Translations under genes and position numbers: made by a program
Assembly: GCA_015680685.1 (NCBI GenBank)
Contig: MNCI01010443.1
Location: forward strand, 845,483-909,482
Length of the DNA stretch: 64,000 nt
Reading direction: 5' to 3'
From: Gnetum montanum
Lineage: Eukaryota; Streptophyta; Gnetopsida; Gnetales; Gnetaceae
The notes under the pieces: generated by a model
The model's database searches: none
Told to the model about the DNA's origin: nothing
Seen by the model: the letters and a program-made list of their open reading frames with translations, nothing else
Shown: positions 20,160 through 31,769 of the stretch, piece after piece
Layout: each line of letters opens with the position of its first letter
How positions within the stretch are numbered: position 1 is the stretch's first letter

Positions 20160-22161
20160 CAGTGCAAATTACACCTTTGCTAGCGGGCAACCTCGCTCTC
20201 TATTTTGGATCTCTCCCTTTCCATTCAGTCATGGGGGAGATGGCTACCTATGTTGATCATTAGAGGCCCTCAATTCTTTTAAATTTTTGTTTTACACATT
20301 TTTGTTTTACATATTTTTTTTCACATTTTTGCTTTTCTTGTTTTTGTTTTACAAATTTCTTTAAATTTTCTTGTTTTTATTTTACAACATCATTATACTT
20401 TTTTCATTTTTGTTTGTGTGCATGTGTGTGCGTTACCCACCTTGTAAGTTTGTCACCCAATAAGTGTTCTTCCCATTGGTATGAACTATTTTCATACTAA
20501 TTGCTAATGTTTGGTTTTTACCTATAAGTTATGATGTTGATATTAAGGTATGTTTCTTTTGATATGGCAGGTAATGAGTCCACTTCATCCATCCATCCAC
20601 AAGTTCTATGGTCTCTCTCGGCTTGGAAATGTACAGTCTCTTTTCTAATAAGAACATTAATGAATCAGTGACTTGGCATTTCTCAAACTAAGGAAGGACT
20701 CAAGGACTGAAAAGGGTGTGACTTCAAGGAAGCTTGATGCATTTGTGTTGGCCATTCTCTTGGGTGCTTGGATGTTTTCTTCTTGAGTTTTCTTATCGTT
20801 CTGACGTTACCCAATTATTGGAAGCTGAGCAAATAAAAATAAGAAGTCTTTGCATGGTGTGATTCTCACGAATAAAAACACAAAACACAAAAAAAAAAGA
20901 AAAGAGAAATGTGAGAATTCAAAGAACACCCTTAGAAGAAATAATCATTTGGGCTACAAGCACTGGTTATGGAACTAAAAACATTCCCTCTAACTACAGC
21001 CCTCCTCACTTCCCATTCTCTCCTCATTCATTTCATCAGAATGGTGGTGGCTCTTGGGGGAAGCATTCTTGTTATTCAAGGGGATGGATTAGCCAAATGC
21101 ATTGATGAGAAGTCATTGGACGTGGTTGGTTTGAGGCCGAAGTTGGAATGAGATTTGCCAAGGCACGTTAATCATGCAACACACAAGGGGTTGCCCACCA
21201 CCTTTCTCTTGGGATTCCATTCCATTCTCTTCTCTCCACCCTTCTCTCCATTGTTCACCTCATTGCCAGTTGTATCATTAGTGTATATTTTGGTAGATGC
21301 ATTGTTTTCTTTTTGGTAAATTCTTGCGGTTAAGACTTTAACTCTTGTTCCAAATGATGTTCCTAGAGCCTACGGACTCTTTGAATGTGGGTTTGTCAGG
21401 GCATTAAGGGCATGAGACTGCTTTGGGGAGGACCCACTAACATTCCTATTTGGTGCACTAGTTAAATTATTTTCCCTAACATTTTTGCAATCCATTTTAT
21501 TTTTTTCATTTCCATCTTGACATCCATTTCATTGATTTCATCGTTGTCCATTTTTATCTATCTTTCTTATTCCTTTTCTTTCTCCATTCTAACACTACCA
21601 GAGGTTTGTGATTAGTCATGGGGGTACAGGGCCCAATCTTTTCGATTTTTCTCCTAGCCCCTACACATTCGGTAGTCATCATTAATATATCTCTAGATTC
21701 GTATCAGCCATACCACAACCTAGCCAATGAACTTACATCAAAGCAAGGTATCAATTACATGATGATTTATTTACCCTTGCTAATATAAGACTATGTTGTG
21801 TGTATAGATGGCGATCATGTAACAATGGACCAGATCTAGAAGGAACGCTTGGAATGGAGTGGTGCTGAAGCAGCTATGCAAGGTGTAAGATCGATGGTGT
21901 GCTTATGGATGGACAATGAAAGGCACAATCTTGGCATTCGCAGCAATGACACTTCTTTCTCTCTTTCTCTTTCTTAGCTGCCAAATGAGGCCTGATGTCA
22001 ATGTAATAAGGTGTTCACTCTTGTTGTCATGAACACCAGTTTTGTTGTGTCTTGTAATGATGATCCATTCACATGTCATCTCATTAGTTCCATTGAGTCA
22101 ATAATCCCATACCTTCCCGATATTATTGTAAAGAACTCAAGGAAAATTTTTCATTTATTCA
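20160..22161 (+). other. A2 long 3' untranslated region
   Basis: About 2 kb with T-rich, TTTTGTTTTAC-repeating start (20280-20410) and no long frame. Athila elements often carry an env-like frame here; I see none. Parts of it (for instance GCTTTGGGGAGGACCCACT at 21420 and GTGTGACTTCAAGGAA at 20716) recur in A3 (27170, 26507), so they share a 3' UTR. Confidence 0.6.
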
Positions 22162-22169
22162 TGGGGGTA
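22162..22169 (+). other. A2 polypurine tract
   Basis: TGGGGGTA immediately before the 3' LTR; A4 carries TCATGGGGGGTA (minus) at the same place. Confidence 0.7.
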
Positions 22170-22978
22170 TGATGAAACGTGATATTGTGGCCATCGCGAT
22201 ATCGCATCCCTCACGATATCGCGTACGCGATATCACGGTGTGCCGTCATATCTATAAATAAGAGGTGGCTCTCCCTTGTTTCCCATCCTAGGCTTATACT
22301 GTAGTGAAAATCTAGCAAATTAATCACTCCAAAGATAGAATATTTTCCATGTGCCCACAGTAGGAGTCCTAAAGTGAATGACTCTTTATTCGAGCAAACA
22401 TTGTATCTGAACACAAGTTTGTGTACGACAATAAAGACGAGCTTCTTGGATAAACCTTGCAGTACATGGAGTAGGCTAATTAGGATTTTATTTATTATTA
22501 TTTACTATTTTCCATTTAAATGCTTTATTATAAATTATATCTTTCTCAACCCTTCTCTCCTAGTTAAGTGCCTCAATACGACTACTTCGAGCATGTGCAT
22601 TACACATGGTGATCCTAGCAATGACTAGCGTTTGGTAACCACGGTTGCATTAGTTCAGGGTGTGAACAGTAAATGGGAACGGATGATGATGCTAGATTAA
22701 TTTAGAATTAGTTAGTTAGTTAGAGTTAGTAATTAGTCTCTTCAACCCTTCACCTCAATAACATAGGAGATAAAATAGAAAAACTATAAAAATCATATAC
22801 CTTGGACTTACTTAACCATACACCATCACAAATACAAGTAAGTCTAGGAAGACAACGAATAATTAACCTTAAGTATTCCATAAGGTGTGTAGGCACTTAG
22901 TCTACGGAGTTCAACCGGATCACATGTGTTACACTTGTATTCGTATCGTTGATTGTAGGGGTACCTCACCACCCATCA
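22170..22978 (+). repeat. A2 3' LTR
   Basis: 809 bp, starts TGATGAAACGTGATATTG, ends CCACCCATCA. TATA at 22252-22260, AATAAA at 22430-22435. Contains a perfect 20-bp palindrome GATATCGCGTACGCGATATC at 22215-22234. Confidence 0.93.
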
Positions 22979-23147
22979 CTGGGTTACGAAACATTAAGTG
23001 TTTTTGGGTTACCAACTACTACATGTATGTTTGAGGTGGTCATGCTTGTGTTCATTAACAACTGAAAATTAATTGGTTAATTAAAGCCCATTAAATCATA
23101 GTGCATGAATATTAAATGCATTAAGGAAACATTAATCTATTCTTAGT
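22979..23147 (-). repeat. A4 3' LTR, piece 2 (middle)
   Basis: 169 bp between A2 and A3 with the U5 blocks GGGTTACGAAACATTAAGTG and GGGTTACCAACTACTACATG that match other family A LTRs in minus orientation. It bridges pieces 1 and 3 collinearly. Confidence 0.65.
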
Positions 23148-24013
23148 TGATGAATCGTGATTCATCAGGCTATGATATCAGACCCCCAATATCGAATCCA
23201 CGATATTAGGTATGTGATATCACTACCCAAATAACTATATCTGATATATGATATCATGACTCCTATGTGAGCCTATAAATACACATGTAGGTGCATGAGA
23301 GGAGTTAGTATTTCAGTTTTCAATTAGTTAGCTTTTTAGTTAGTTTTAGAAGCTAGTTTAATTCTTTTTCTCTCTCAACCATTTCTCCTAGTGCATGCCC
23401 ATAGTGTGATGATTGTAATTGTATAGCATCCTTTATTTGAGTGTGGCGTACTTGGACATGCACATGACCAAAAATAAAGGTTGAGATTACTTCATCATTG
23501 TAACATTCACTTAGTTTAATTACTTAATTTTAATTGTTATTAAACGTAGAATGGGTACCACTTAATCATGAGCATCTACGTGTGACTGCTTGGTATCCCA
23601 GTAGTGTACTCAAGCCATGTGCTTGGTAATCCCAATGGTAGTTGTGCACGAGGCCTAAGATGTGAACAAATGATTAAGGAATAGATGCTTATCACACTTA
23701 GGCTAGCTTAGACTCTCTCTCCTTATCTCCTCTTAGTATAGCTCTCTCTCTCTCCCTTTTCCTCCTAGCTTAGCTAAGATTATTTTTCATTTCCTCTAGG
23801 AGTAGCATTAGTTTAGGAACACATCATACACCTCACTCTGGACTAAAAGATATGTGACAAAGAAAATACTAGTCCAAGTGGTAAGACAACGAATTGTAAT
23901 CAACGAGTAACTATCTAGATAGCACAACTAGCTCGTCTACGAAATTTGACCGGATAGTGCGTGAAATGCTCGTATTCATATGGTTGAGTGTAGGGGTACC
24001 TCCCCACTCATCA
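23148..24013 (+). repeat. A3 5' LTR
   Basis: 866 bp, TGATGAATCG to CTCATCA. U3 (23148-23272) holds GATATCA/GATATTA palindromes; TATA at 23273-23282 (CCTATAAATA). R-U5 includes CTCTCTCTC tracts (23716-23760). Confidence 0.85.
23273..23282 (+). promoter_or_regulatory. TATA box of A3 5' LTR
   Basis: CCTATAAATA located 125 bp from the LTR start, after a series of GATATC-like palindromes. Confidence 0.75.
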
Positions 24014-24033
24014 TTGTCGCCATTGCCAGGGAT
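24014..24033 (+). other. A3 primer-binding site
   Basis: TTGTCGCCATTGCCAGGGAT, 17 of 20 to the family A site, directly after the LTR end. Confidence 0.8.
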
Positions 24034-24106
24034 AGTGCTAGTTATTTAGATTAGTTACATCATACAAGATCACTGTAACAAAGCCTTGATGATATATCTT
24101 TCAGAA

Positions 24107-24131
24107 AATAATAATAATAATAATAATAATT
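24107..24131. repeat. (AAT)n microsatellite
   Basis: Eight AAT units in the A3 leader, next to the gag start. Confidence 0.9.
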
Positions 24132-24160
24132 GTAATTAAATCACATACAAATTTATAACC

Positions 24161-26141
24161 GTGTCTCTCTCACAAGACTATGATAATGCAACAACTAGTA
24201 AGGAAATTCATTGGAAAACCAACAAATTATATGATGAAGAAGACAAAGTTTGGAGTACCCAATCTAATGCAAGGGTTTCCTATGAACATAAACATAGACA
24301 ACATCATTCCAACTCAAAAATGCATAACATACCTCATGATGATGAACCCCTACTGGCCACTACAAGCCTAACAGAAATACAAGAGGCTATTCAAATATCC
24401 TGCAGGTACCATAAGGAAAGCCATCTACCCAAGCTTGACTTAAATAACTTTCCTAAGTTTTCAGGAGGCTATGATTTAGATCTGCAAAAACATTTACAAG
24501 ACTTACATGATGCTTATGTATGGAATAACATTGATAATGGATGGAAAAAACTTAAGCTCTTTCCTATGACACTCGTTGGCCAAGAAAAAGTATGGTATAG
24601 GTCATTAAAACAAAATTCAATTTGACATTGGCCAACAATGGTAGAACTCTTCAATGAAAGATATCAAACCTATGTGAGAGTGTTAGCCTTGAGGAGAAAA
24701 ATCCAAGAATGGGAACAAGCGCAACATGAACCCTTGGACATGGCCTTAGAAAGATATTATGCATTGTTAAACAACTACCCAGGCCATGGGTCCTCTGAGG
24801 AAAGGATAATGTACCATATCATAGATGGGCTCTATAATGAAACAAGGGAAACCTTAGGGATGTAGGCTTGGGGTTAACTATATGAGCTACGAACCTATCA
24901 ATTTCAAGAGCTTATCAAGCGGGTAGAAAAAGAAGAAGGAGAAATGGCTAGATGGGAGAATGTTGAAAAATCTCAATGGGACCAAAATCTCACATCAACA
25001 AAGGTTCATAATCTAAAAGAAGAGAAATCAACTCACCTCAAGGATGTGGAACCATCTTTGCCAACACTACAATCATTGGATGAAATTGAGGCAAAGATCA
25101 ATAAGATGATGGAATGGATATATGAAAAATGTGGAGAATATGCCAACATTATTGAAGGTAGAGTTATGAAAACCTAGTAAATAGGATAAAACACCTTTAG
25201 ATGATTGGAAAGAAGGGTTGAAAAAAATAAGAGATCAATTGCCAATCATATGTATCAATGCAACATTTGCATATACGATCACCCCAAGGGCCAATGCCTA
25301 ATCTTTTTGCATCTACATGAGCATTGGGGAAGAATGTTACATCTAGAGTTCATGATCATAGTGGCAAAAATCCCAGTCATGGGGAAGGCCACCCCCAAAC
25401 TAGTTACATGCTTCATACCATCCGAACTCAAGTGCTTATCAAGTTCAACATCCTGTTTTCCCAAGTAGGTCAACATCCTCTATCTTGCCACATTATTATT
25501 ATTCTTCTCAATATTATCAACCCATATCCTCTCCAAAAAGGCCACCACCTTGTGTACATTACAATTCTCCTCAATTTCAACATTCTCATCCTTCACCACC
25601 TTCTACATTGCCACCATTTATGCCTGAAGGATTTGCACCATAGCATCAACCCACAAATGTTACTTGTGCTTCTATTGACAATAGCAGTGGGAACTCTCCT
25701 CAACATCGATGATACCCCTTATTTCAACATGACCATAAGAAGGGACAACATAGTTTCGAGTCCACTATATCCTCCAACCCACCACAAGTGCAATACTATG
25801 GTTTATCTTCCTCCACAAACCCAATGCCTCGTGTTACTTTCTTAGCGCCACTAATCAATACTCCAACAACCATACAACCTAATGAATATCACCACATAGG
25901 GAGACATACCTATCCTTGCATACCATCTTATGGTCATGGATGCCATAGTGGGTCAACCACTCATCAATTAACTACATCTTATAAATTGGCCCACTATGCT
26001 TACTCTAATCAAGTGTGTGAACCCCCATGGGGTAAGTATGACCAAGTCCCAATATTTCCAACATGCAAGGATCCCAATTCTTCATTTATTAATCCTAGCC
26101 ATGCTCAACCGTTTAGTTATGAGGGATATCCACCATCCTAA
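24161..26141 (+). pseudogene. A3 gag
   Basis: One frame from 24161 to 25468 is interrupted only by a few stops (24623, 24863, about 25176). It encodes the Retrotrans_gag-like block LPKLDLNNFPKFSGG, WKKLKLFPMTLVGQEKVWYR, LFNERYQTYVRVLALRRKIQ and EPLDMALERYYALLNNYPGH, and a knuckle-like CNICIYDHPKGQC near 25260. Further frames (25324-25845, 25788-26141) give a His/Pro/Tyr-rich tail like the gag end of A1. The protease active site DSG was not found, so the coding part ends with gag. Confidence 0.8.
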
Positions 26142-28273
26142 TAATAAGAAGGATTAATAAATATTTTTCATTTTCTTTAATTTTGAATTTTTTTTTCAGT
26201 TTTTCACTTTTCAACTTATTGTTTGATCTTTTTAACTTTTTGTCTTTTTATCTTTTTACCTCTCTATGAGTAATCTCATCTAGGAATAAAACACTCATGT
26301 GAACCATTGGTTGAGGTGTTGTTTTATGCTATCAAGTCTCAGGAGACTAATTACTTGGACAACAAGCCCATCATATCCACCTACCCATTCCATTAATAAG
26401 AGGTTCTACCTTGGGTACAATGATATTCCTAATCATTAAAACTTAAAGTAACCTTGTGTTATTATACCCAAAGCAAAGAAGGATGGACCAAGAGGGAATG
26501 GTTAGGGTGTGACATCAAGGGAACTTGTGGATTCTCTTTGGTGACATTTGTAGGAGTATCATGCAGCTTGGTTGTACTAAGATCCTTGTAGATCTAATGA
26601 AAAATGGGAGTAAGAGTAATAAAAAAGTACTCAACTAGAAAAGAATAATGCTATTCTAGGGGGTCCCATTAGAAAGACGTGCACCCATGCCTAAAGGTAG
26701 GCAGCTTCTCTGGATTAAGCAATACTTAAAAAAATGAGTGCCACAAAGCAAAATCACTCCTCCCTTGAATGAAACGCCAAGTGATCGTATGCCTTACTGT
26801 CATGGTGCTCTTATGGTTGTCCATCATTGGATGAAGAAATGAGATGTCAGTGATAAAAGGCATGGACTTGGTCCTGATTTTGGAGTGACAGGCTAATGAC
26901 ACACTAATCATGCCTTACACATAGGATTCATTGTTCCCTGAGATAGATACCTCATGTCCCAATCTTTGCAATCCCTTCTATGATTTGCCTCACCTCACTA
27001 TTCATATAATTATGACTCGTGATTTGGGTATCATGGGATTCATATCTCATTGCGGTGATATCTACATGTGTGTGTTTGTGCGATTAGTGTGGATTACATT
27101 TAACCCTTCTAGTGCGTATGGACATTTTAAGGTGTGGTTACATAAGGGAATTATAAGTTGGAACCTGCTTTGGGGAGGACCCACTTGCGTAACCCTTGTA
27201 ATTTACACTCATAACACATCTCCCGCACATCATCTTCTACCTGCCAAGTATTACCAATGATCTTATTTCCCTTATCATCCTTCCAATTCAAACATTCCTA
27301 TGAGCCAACACATGTCCTTTTTTCTCATACTCTTAATAACTTTCATTATCAACTTTTACACCATTATATTTTTTGTGCTTTCAGGACTATTTTATATTAC
27401 ACTGGACCCTTTACATTGACCTAAAAGTCCTCAGTTTATACCTTGGAGTTTCAAAAATTTATAGATTTTTCCAAGTACCCTATTTATAATAGGACTGAAT
27501 ATCAGGTCGGTCGCGATATCAGGTCCCTGCTAGTAGGTACGCAATATCGCGTTCTTAAAATCTATATATATGGAATCCCCTACGAATGTCAACATCATTT
27601 GCAACCATTCACATGGGGGAGTTTTTCAAATTTTCTTCTACAACTTGCGATTGCGCATCTCTTGTTTCGATAACCAGAACTTACTTGCTAGTGCTTTGAT
27701 TTTCATTTCGTCTGAACCTACTTGAACCTAGAGTGTTCAACTTAGTTGTGGGGGAGGGGTACATGCTGAATTGCATATAAAGTTTTTGAAATTCTTCATT
27801 TTCCAAAGGACACTATCAAGTGTAATTAGTTATAAAAATAATAAACATGTGCCAAAAACAATTTTATCTCCTTATCTATACTGGGAAATTAAACATTGAA
27901 GCCACCTAAGCAAAGTGGGCCAAATATTAAAACCTTTTGGGAAAATTTCCATAAAATTTATAACTTTAAATCACAAAGAATAAAAAAAATTCATTAAGGA
28001 AACGAGTAAGGTATAACTTAACTTTGGTAAGCAACCTTACCAATGATTGGCCCCGTGTGATTGCAAATGGCCCCAATGCGTGGAAAACAAGAAGGTCCCT
28101 CTCAAGGTGCGTCTAAGTGACCCATGAGAGGTAGAGGATAGGCATCTACCAAACAACATACAAAGTAGGAGGTGAAATCCTTCAATATCCATTAAGATAC
28201 TCCTACAATTGTACAATCAGGATAGGCAAAAGGTGGAGTTGCTACAATGCCTGAATAGGGACAACACCTCACA
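26142..28273 (+). other. A3 post-gag untranslated region with LTR-like remnant
   Basis: Starts with T-rich TTTTTCACTTTTC tracts like the A2 3' UTR and shares GCTTTGGGGAGGACCCACTT (27170) with it. At 27508-27580 it holds TCGCGATATCAGG, CGCAATATCGCG and TATATATATGG, resembling an A2-like U3 plus TATA. A purine tract GTGGGGGAGGGGTA lies at 27749-27763. No gene seen. Confidence 0.5.
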
Positions 28274-29017
28274 TTGCCCCCAAAGTGTGTTCAGGCCATC
28301 TGTGAAAGGTCCACATCAATTACAGTGATTGTGGAATTGAAATTCATGCCCTTCATGAAATTCACTCCTAAGGCCATCAGGGACCAACTCAAAGGGTCCC
28401 CATTATGGCCTATCCTCTCTAAACGTGGTTCATGGTACTTAGGAGAAATGTACCAATTTTGGCATAATAAAGAAGAAGGTAGCATGGTTGACATAGATGG
28501 TGTGTCTATTGATTTTTCCACCAAGGCCATTTTAGAAATGTTAAACCTCTTGAATATGGGGCTAAAAGTTGCTCACTTTTCCACTTGCTCCGATGTTGAT
28601 GTGCGAAAGGTTTGGTTGGATAGGGTGTACGATAAAGAAGATATGATATATGGAGAATTGACGTTGGAAGAGAGAATCTACTTTAAGATTGGTACTTATC
28701 ACATCTTCCCCACAAAAATATTAAATAAAATTTTAACATGTGTGGTAAGAGGAAGCATGATATTGATGGGAAAGGTTAATGCAAACCTGTCCCATCTATA
28801 TTTCATGGAGATCTTAAGGTGGTTCAAAGAATGCAAGATAGGGAAGTTCATGTTTCCCTTTCCTTGTCTCATTAGGAAGTTGTGCAAGCATGCTAAGATT
28901 TTGGCGTACACCATTGACGTTCCCAGAAGAGTCCAAAATGCTTCATTCGCTGAATTACTAAAGCCACTAGCTCCAAGAAAAAATGCTGGTGAGACACTAG
29001 GGCTAGAGCTAGAGTAA
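28274..29017 (+). CDS. ORFX, retroelement accessory protein of unknown function
   Basis: 247 uninterrupted residues. The order is a moderately hydrophobic start (VIVELKFMPFMKFTPKAIRD), GSWYLGEMYQFWHNKEEGSM, an Asp/Val-rich central part, then GTYHIFPTKILNKILTCVV, RGSMILMGKVNANLSHLYFM and PFPCLIRKLCKHAKI. The layout recalls the putative plant transposon protein (PF20167-like) and plant mobile domain families found in gypsy elements, but I cannot confirm the match. It is the longest intact frame in A3. Homologous decayed copies lie at 57980-60256 and in the antisense block 48168-52870. Function is unknown. Confidence 0.55.
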   Translation: MPPKCVQAICERSTSITVIVELKFMPFMKFTPKAIRDQLKGSPLWPILSKRGSWYLGEMYQFWHNKEEGSMVDIDGVSIDFSTKAILEMLNLLNMGLKVAHFSTCSDVDVRKVWLDRVYDKEDMIYGELTLEERIYFKIGTYHIFPTKILNKILTCVVRGSMILMGKVNANLSHLYFMEILRWFKECKIGKFMFPFPCLIRKLCKHAKILAYTIDVPRRVQNASFAELLKPLAPRKNAGETLGLELE

Positions 29018-30756
29018 GAGAAAGAATAGACTGTAGGGCCCACTACAATAAAAACTATGGGGCCTAGCCAACTCCCAAGCTCAAGGCCTAGTCAACAACA
29101 AGAAGTGGGGCCTAGCATAAGCTAGTGAGACCAACCACCACCGCCGTAGGATTATCGACCATCGATGAGCCATCTTAGGGCCATCGTTGAGACGGTTAGT
29201 TGGGGGAGTCATGATGATGCTAATCTATTTTTCATCATCGATGATACTATATGGTCCACTATCTCTATAGATCACACATGGGGGGAGGTGTGCATTTAGA
29301 TAGGATGAGGGGAGACTGATTTTTCACAACAGATTTTAGAAAATGCTACATCCTTTCAAGTGCAACTTGAGTCTGGTGAAGGGGCCACAGTGGTGGTAAT
29401 GTAGCACTAGGATGTAGTAGGAGCTACAGAAGTGATCACAGATCACATCAAAGAATCTTTCAACATCCCTGTTGTGCCACCGGTAGACTTCATAGGAGCA
29501 CATGATGCTCAAACATTGGCTGATCCATTGATGACTCCTATAAAGCATGAGGATGTGTTTAATCAGTTGTTACAAATAGGACAAGTCATGATGTCCTTGT
29601 TCGACATCCCACAAGATGTCATGATAGCATAATTAGACCTCATCTCTACCCAGGGAAAGTTGTTCATGGCGGAAATTAGGGCTGAGCACGTAGAAGAGGA
29701 GTTAGCAAAACACCAAGAGAGGCTCGTAACCGTGCAAGCTACACAATGGGACCCCTCTCAATTTGTTCCCACAGACCAGCTAGACACCTTCAGGATCAAG
29801 CAACTCAAAAAAATTTTGGTGAACAATAAGAGAGTGCTAGATGAGAAAGAGAAGGTTGACTGGGATGCCTGGCACAAGTGCAAACCTACGTGCACACGAA
29901 GGCACTCAGAGCCTTATAAGAGGAGAACAAATAGCTCGCTATTGACAATCTTGAATTGATCGTTGTAGAAAAATAGAAGAATATTCTCAAAGAAAACTTT
30001 TAATAGCTATGAGAATAATTGATCAGGGTCAATCAAGATATGAACCATTGGCCAGAGAAAATAAAATCCTCTCAATGGAGGCAGTATGCACAATTTGTTA
30101 GAAGATAGCCATCGAAATAAGCACATGGCAAAATGAGGCCAAGCTGCATGAAAATTCAAAAGAGAATTTATGAGACTAGGTGGGAATGTACAAGCAGGTC
30201 ATTGAGAAGGAGATCCATATGGCCAAGGCCCACATCAGTGCTTTCAGTTCTCAGCACACTAATTAGCAGGCCATATTGGACACATGCATTTTTCCACTAG
30301 GCAAAACTTAAAAGCTAGGACTTGCAAATTAAAGACCTCATAGAGTACATGGAATTGGAAAACCTATGGTATGCTAATCTATCCATGTTGATAGTAGGGC
30401 ACCTAAGGATAGAGCTTGAGGGGCAAGTAGTAGCCACCTACGTCAAATATGAAGCAGAATTTGTAGAGAATAAGAAAACATTATAGAAACTGGAAGTTGC
30501 AAATTCTAAACTAGAGGTGGTTAAAGCAAGCTACCAAGGATAAAAAGATGTCGCAGTGGACTTGGCTCAATGACTTATAGATTTTTAGGAGCACAAAGAC
30601 AAAGCTAGAGCCTACGAGGAGGAATAGCGGTTGTCTGTAGCTTGGTATGTCAAAGTAAATAAAATGTTTCTGCAACTACCATGCCCATGGGAGGTGCCAA
30701 CTCCATCAAAATTAGAGCATTAGCATGGAAAGCACTGGCCTTTGAACCCACGAAAG
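29018..30756 (+). pseudogene. charged coiled-coil-like region downstream of ORFX
   Basis: Broken frames with heptad-like, Glu/Lys-rich sequence: AEIRAEHVEEELAKHQERLV, FRIKQLKKILVNNKRVLDEK and at 30440-30560 VVATYVKYEAEFVENKK and KLEVANSKLEVVK. This is likely the former C-terminal part of ORFX or its partner. Several TAG/TGA stops. It ends where the truncated 3' LTR starts. Confidence 0.45.
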
Positions 30757-31414
30757 TTAGTTTAATTCTTTCTCTCTCAACCATTTCTCCTAGTGCATGC
30801 CTATAGTGTGATGATTGTAATTATACAGAATCCTTTATTCGAGTATGGCATACTTGGACACGCACATGACTCAAAATAAAGATCAATATTACTTCATATT
30901 GTAGCATTCACTTAGTTTAATTACTTAATTTTAATTGTTATTAAATGAAGAATGAGTAGGAATTAATCATGAGCATCTACGTGTAACTGCTTGGTATCCC
31001 AGTAGTGTACTCGGGTCATGTGCTTGGTAATCCCAATGGTAGTCATGCACGAGGCCTAAGATGTGTATGGATGATTAAGGAATGGATGCTTATCACACGT
31101 AGGCTAGCGTAGACTCTCTCTCCATATCTCCTCTTAGTATAGCTCTCTCTCTCTCCCTTTTCCTCCTAGCTTAGCTAAGATTATTTTCCATAACCTTTAG
31201 AAGTAGCATTAGTTTAGGAACACATCATAAACCTCACTCTAGACTAAACCATATGTGAAAAAGAAAATACTAGTTTAGGTGGGAAGAAAATGAACTGCAA
31301 TCAATGAGTAACTATCTAGATACCATAACTAGCCCGTCTGCAGAGTGTGATTGGATTGTGCGTGAAACATTCGTATTCGTATTGTTGAGTGTAGGGGTAC
31401 CTTGCCATTCATCA
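30757..31414 (+). repeat. A3 3' LTR, 5' part missing
   Basis: Aligns with 23346-24013 of the 5' LTR (AGTTTAATTC, CTCTCTCAACCATTTCTCC, AGTGCATGCC-ATAGTGTGATG) but lacks about 200 bp of U3 and the TATA box. Ends CCATTCATCA at 31414. Confidence 0.8.
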
Positions 31415-31757
31415 TCAGTGCTACAAGGATGATCAAAAGAGTCCATTTTTATTCCTATCACACAACTGTGCTTAGGTACATCAGTATTCAAATAAAGATC
31501 CACACACACTTAGACTCTTGCTGCAAGCACTTAGAAAATATTCTAACCTTGGAGAAAACAAACTACAAGATCTTTGCTACTCTATGCAAAAAAAAAAAAA
31601 ACTATAAAAAATTCAACTAAAAATTAACTTCAATTGTGAGCCTGAGCACTATATTTCTAGGCTAGCACATACCCTATGATATTAGATATTCAACATTTTG
31701 TCTTAGGCTCTGATATCAGATATTCAATATCGAAGCCAAATAAAACATGATTCATCA
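31415..31757 (-). repeat. A4 3' LTR, piece 3 (R and U3)
   Basis: Continues the A4 LTR after A3: GTGCTACAAGGATGATC and TTTTTATTCC-TATCACACAAC match the A1 R region (6578-6620). U3 near 31675-31757 contains GATATTAGATATTC and GATATCAGATATTC palindromes. It ends TTCATCA at 31757 beside the polypurine tract. Confidence 0.72.
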
Positions 31758-31769
31758 TACCCCCCATGA
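31758..31769 (-). other. A4 polypurine tract
   Basis: Minus strand TCATGGGGGGTA directly before the LTR start TGATGAATC. Confidence 0.75.

Larger units (their letters stand above)
13072..22978 (+). mobile_element. A2: complete Athila-like LTR retrotransposon, 9907 bp
   Basis: Both LTRs are present and equally long (809 bp), with primer site, gag, protease, RT, RNase H, integrase and a polypurine tract in order. The target duplicate is CTGGA/CTGGG. By eye the first about 330 bp of the LTRs differ at roughly 9 percent of sites, mostly transitions, so the insertion is old. Several catalytic residues are lost (RT FMDN, integrase D to G and E to K), and every domain has stops or frameshifts. It sits inside the 3' LTR of A4. 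Confidence 0.93.
23148..31414 (+). mobile_element. A3: family A derivative with gag but no pol, plus accessory ORFX
   Basis: It has a 5' LTR, tRNA-Asp type primer site, gag, 3' UTR similar to that of A2, ORFX and a truncated 3' LTR. No protease, RT, RNase H or integrase was seen. The target duplicate is TTAGT (23143-23147) and TCAGT (31415-31419), one mismatch. It interrupts the 3' LTR of A4. It probably depended on proteins of other family members to move. Confidence 0.8.

Noticed and set aside
20160-22161. An env-like third gene in A2
   Set aside because: No frame longer than about 65 codons and no signal peptide or membrane segment consistent with one.
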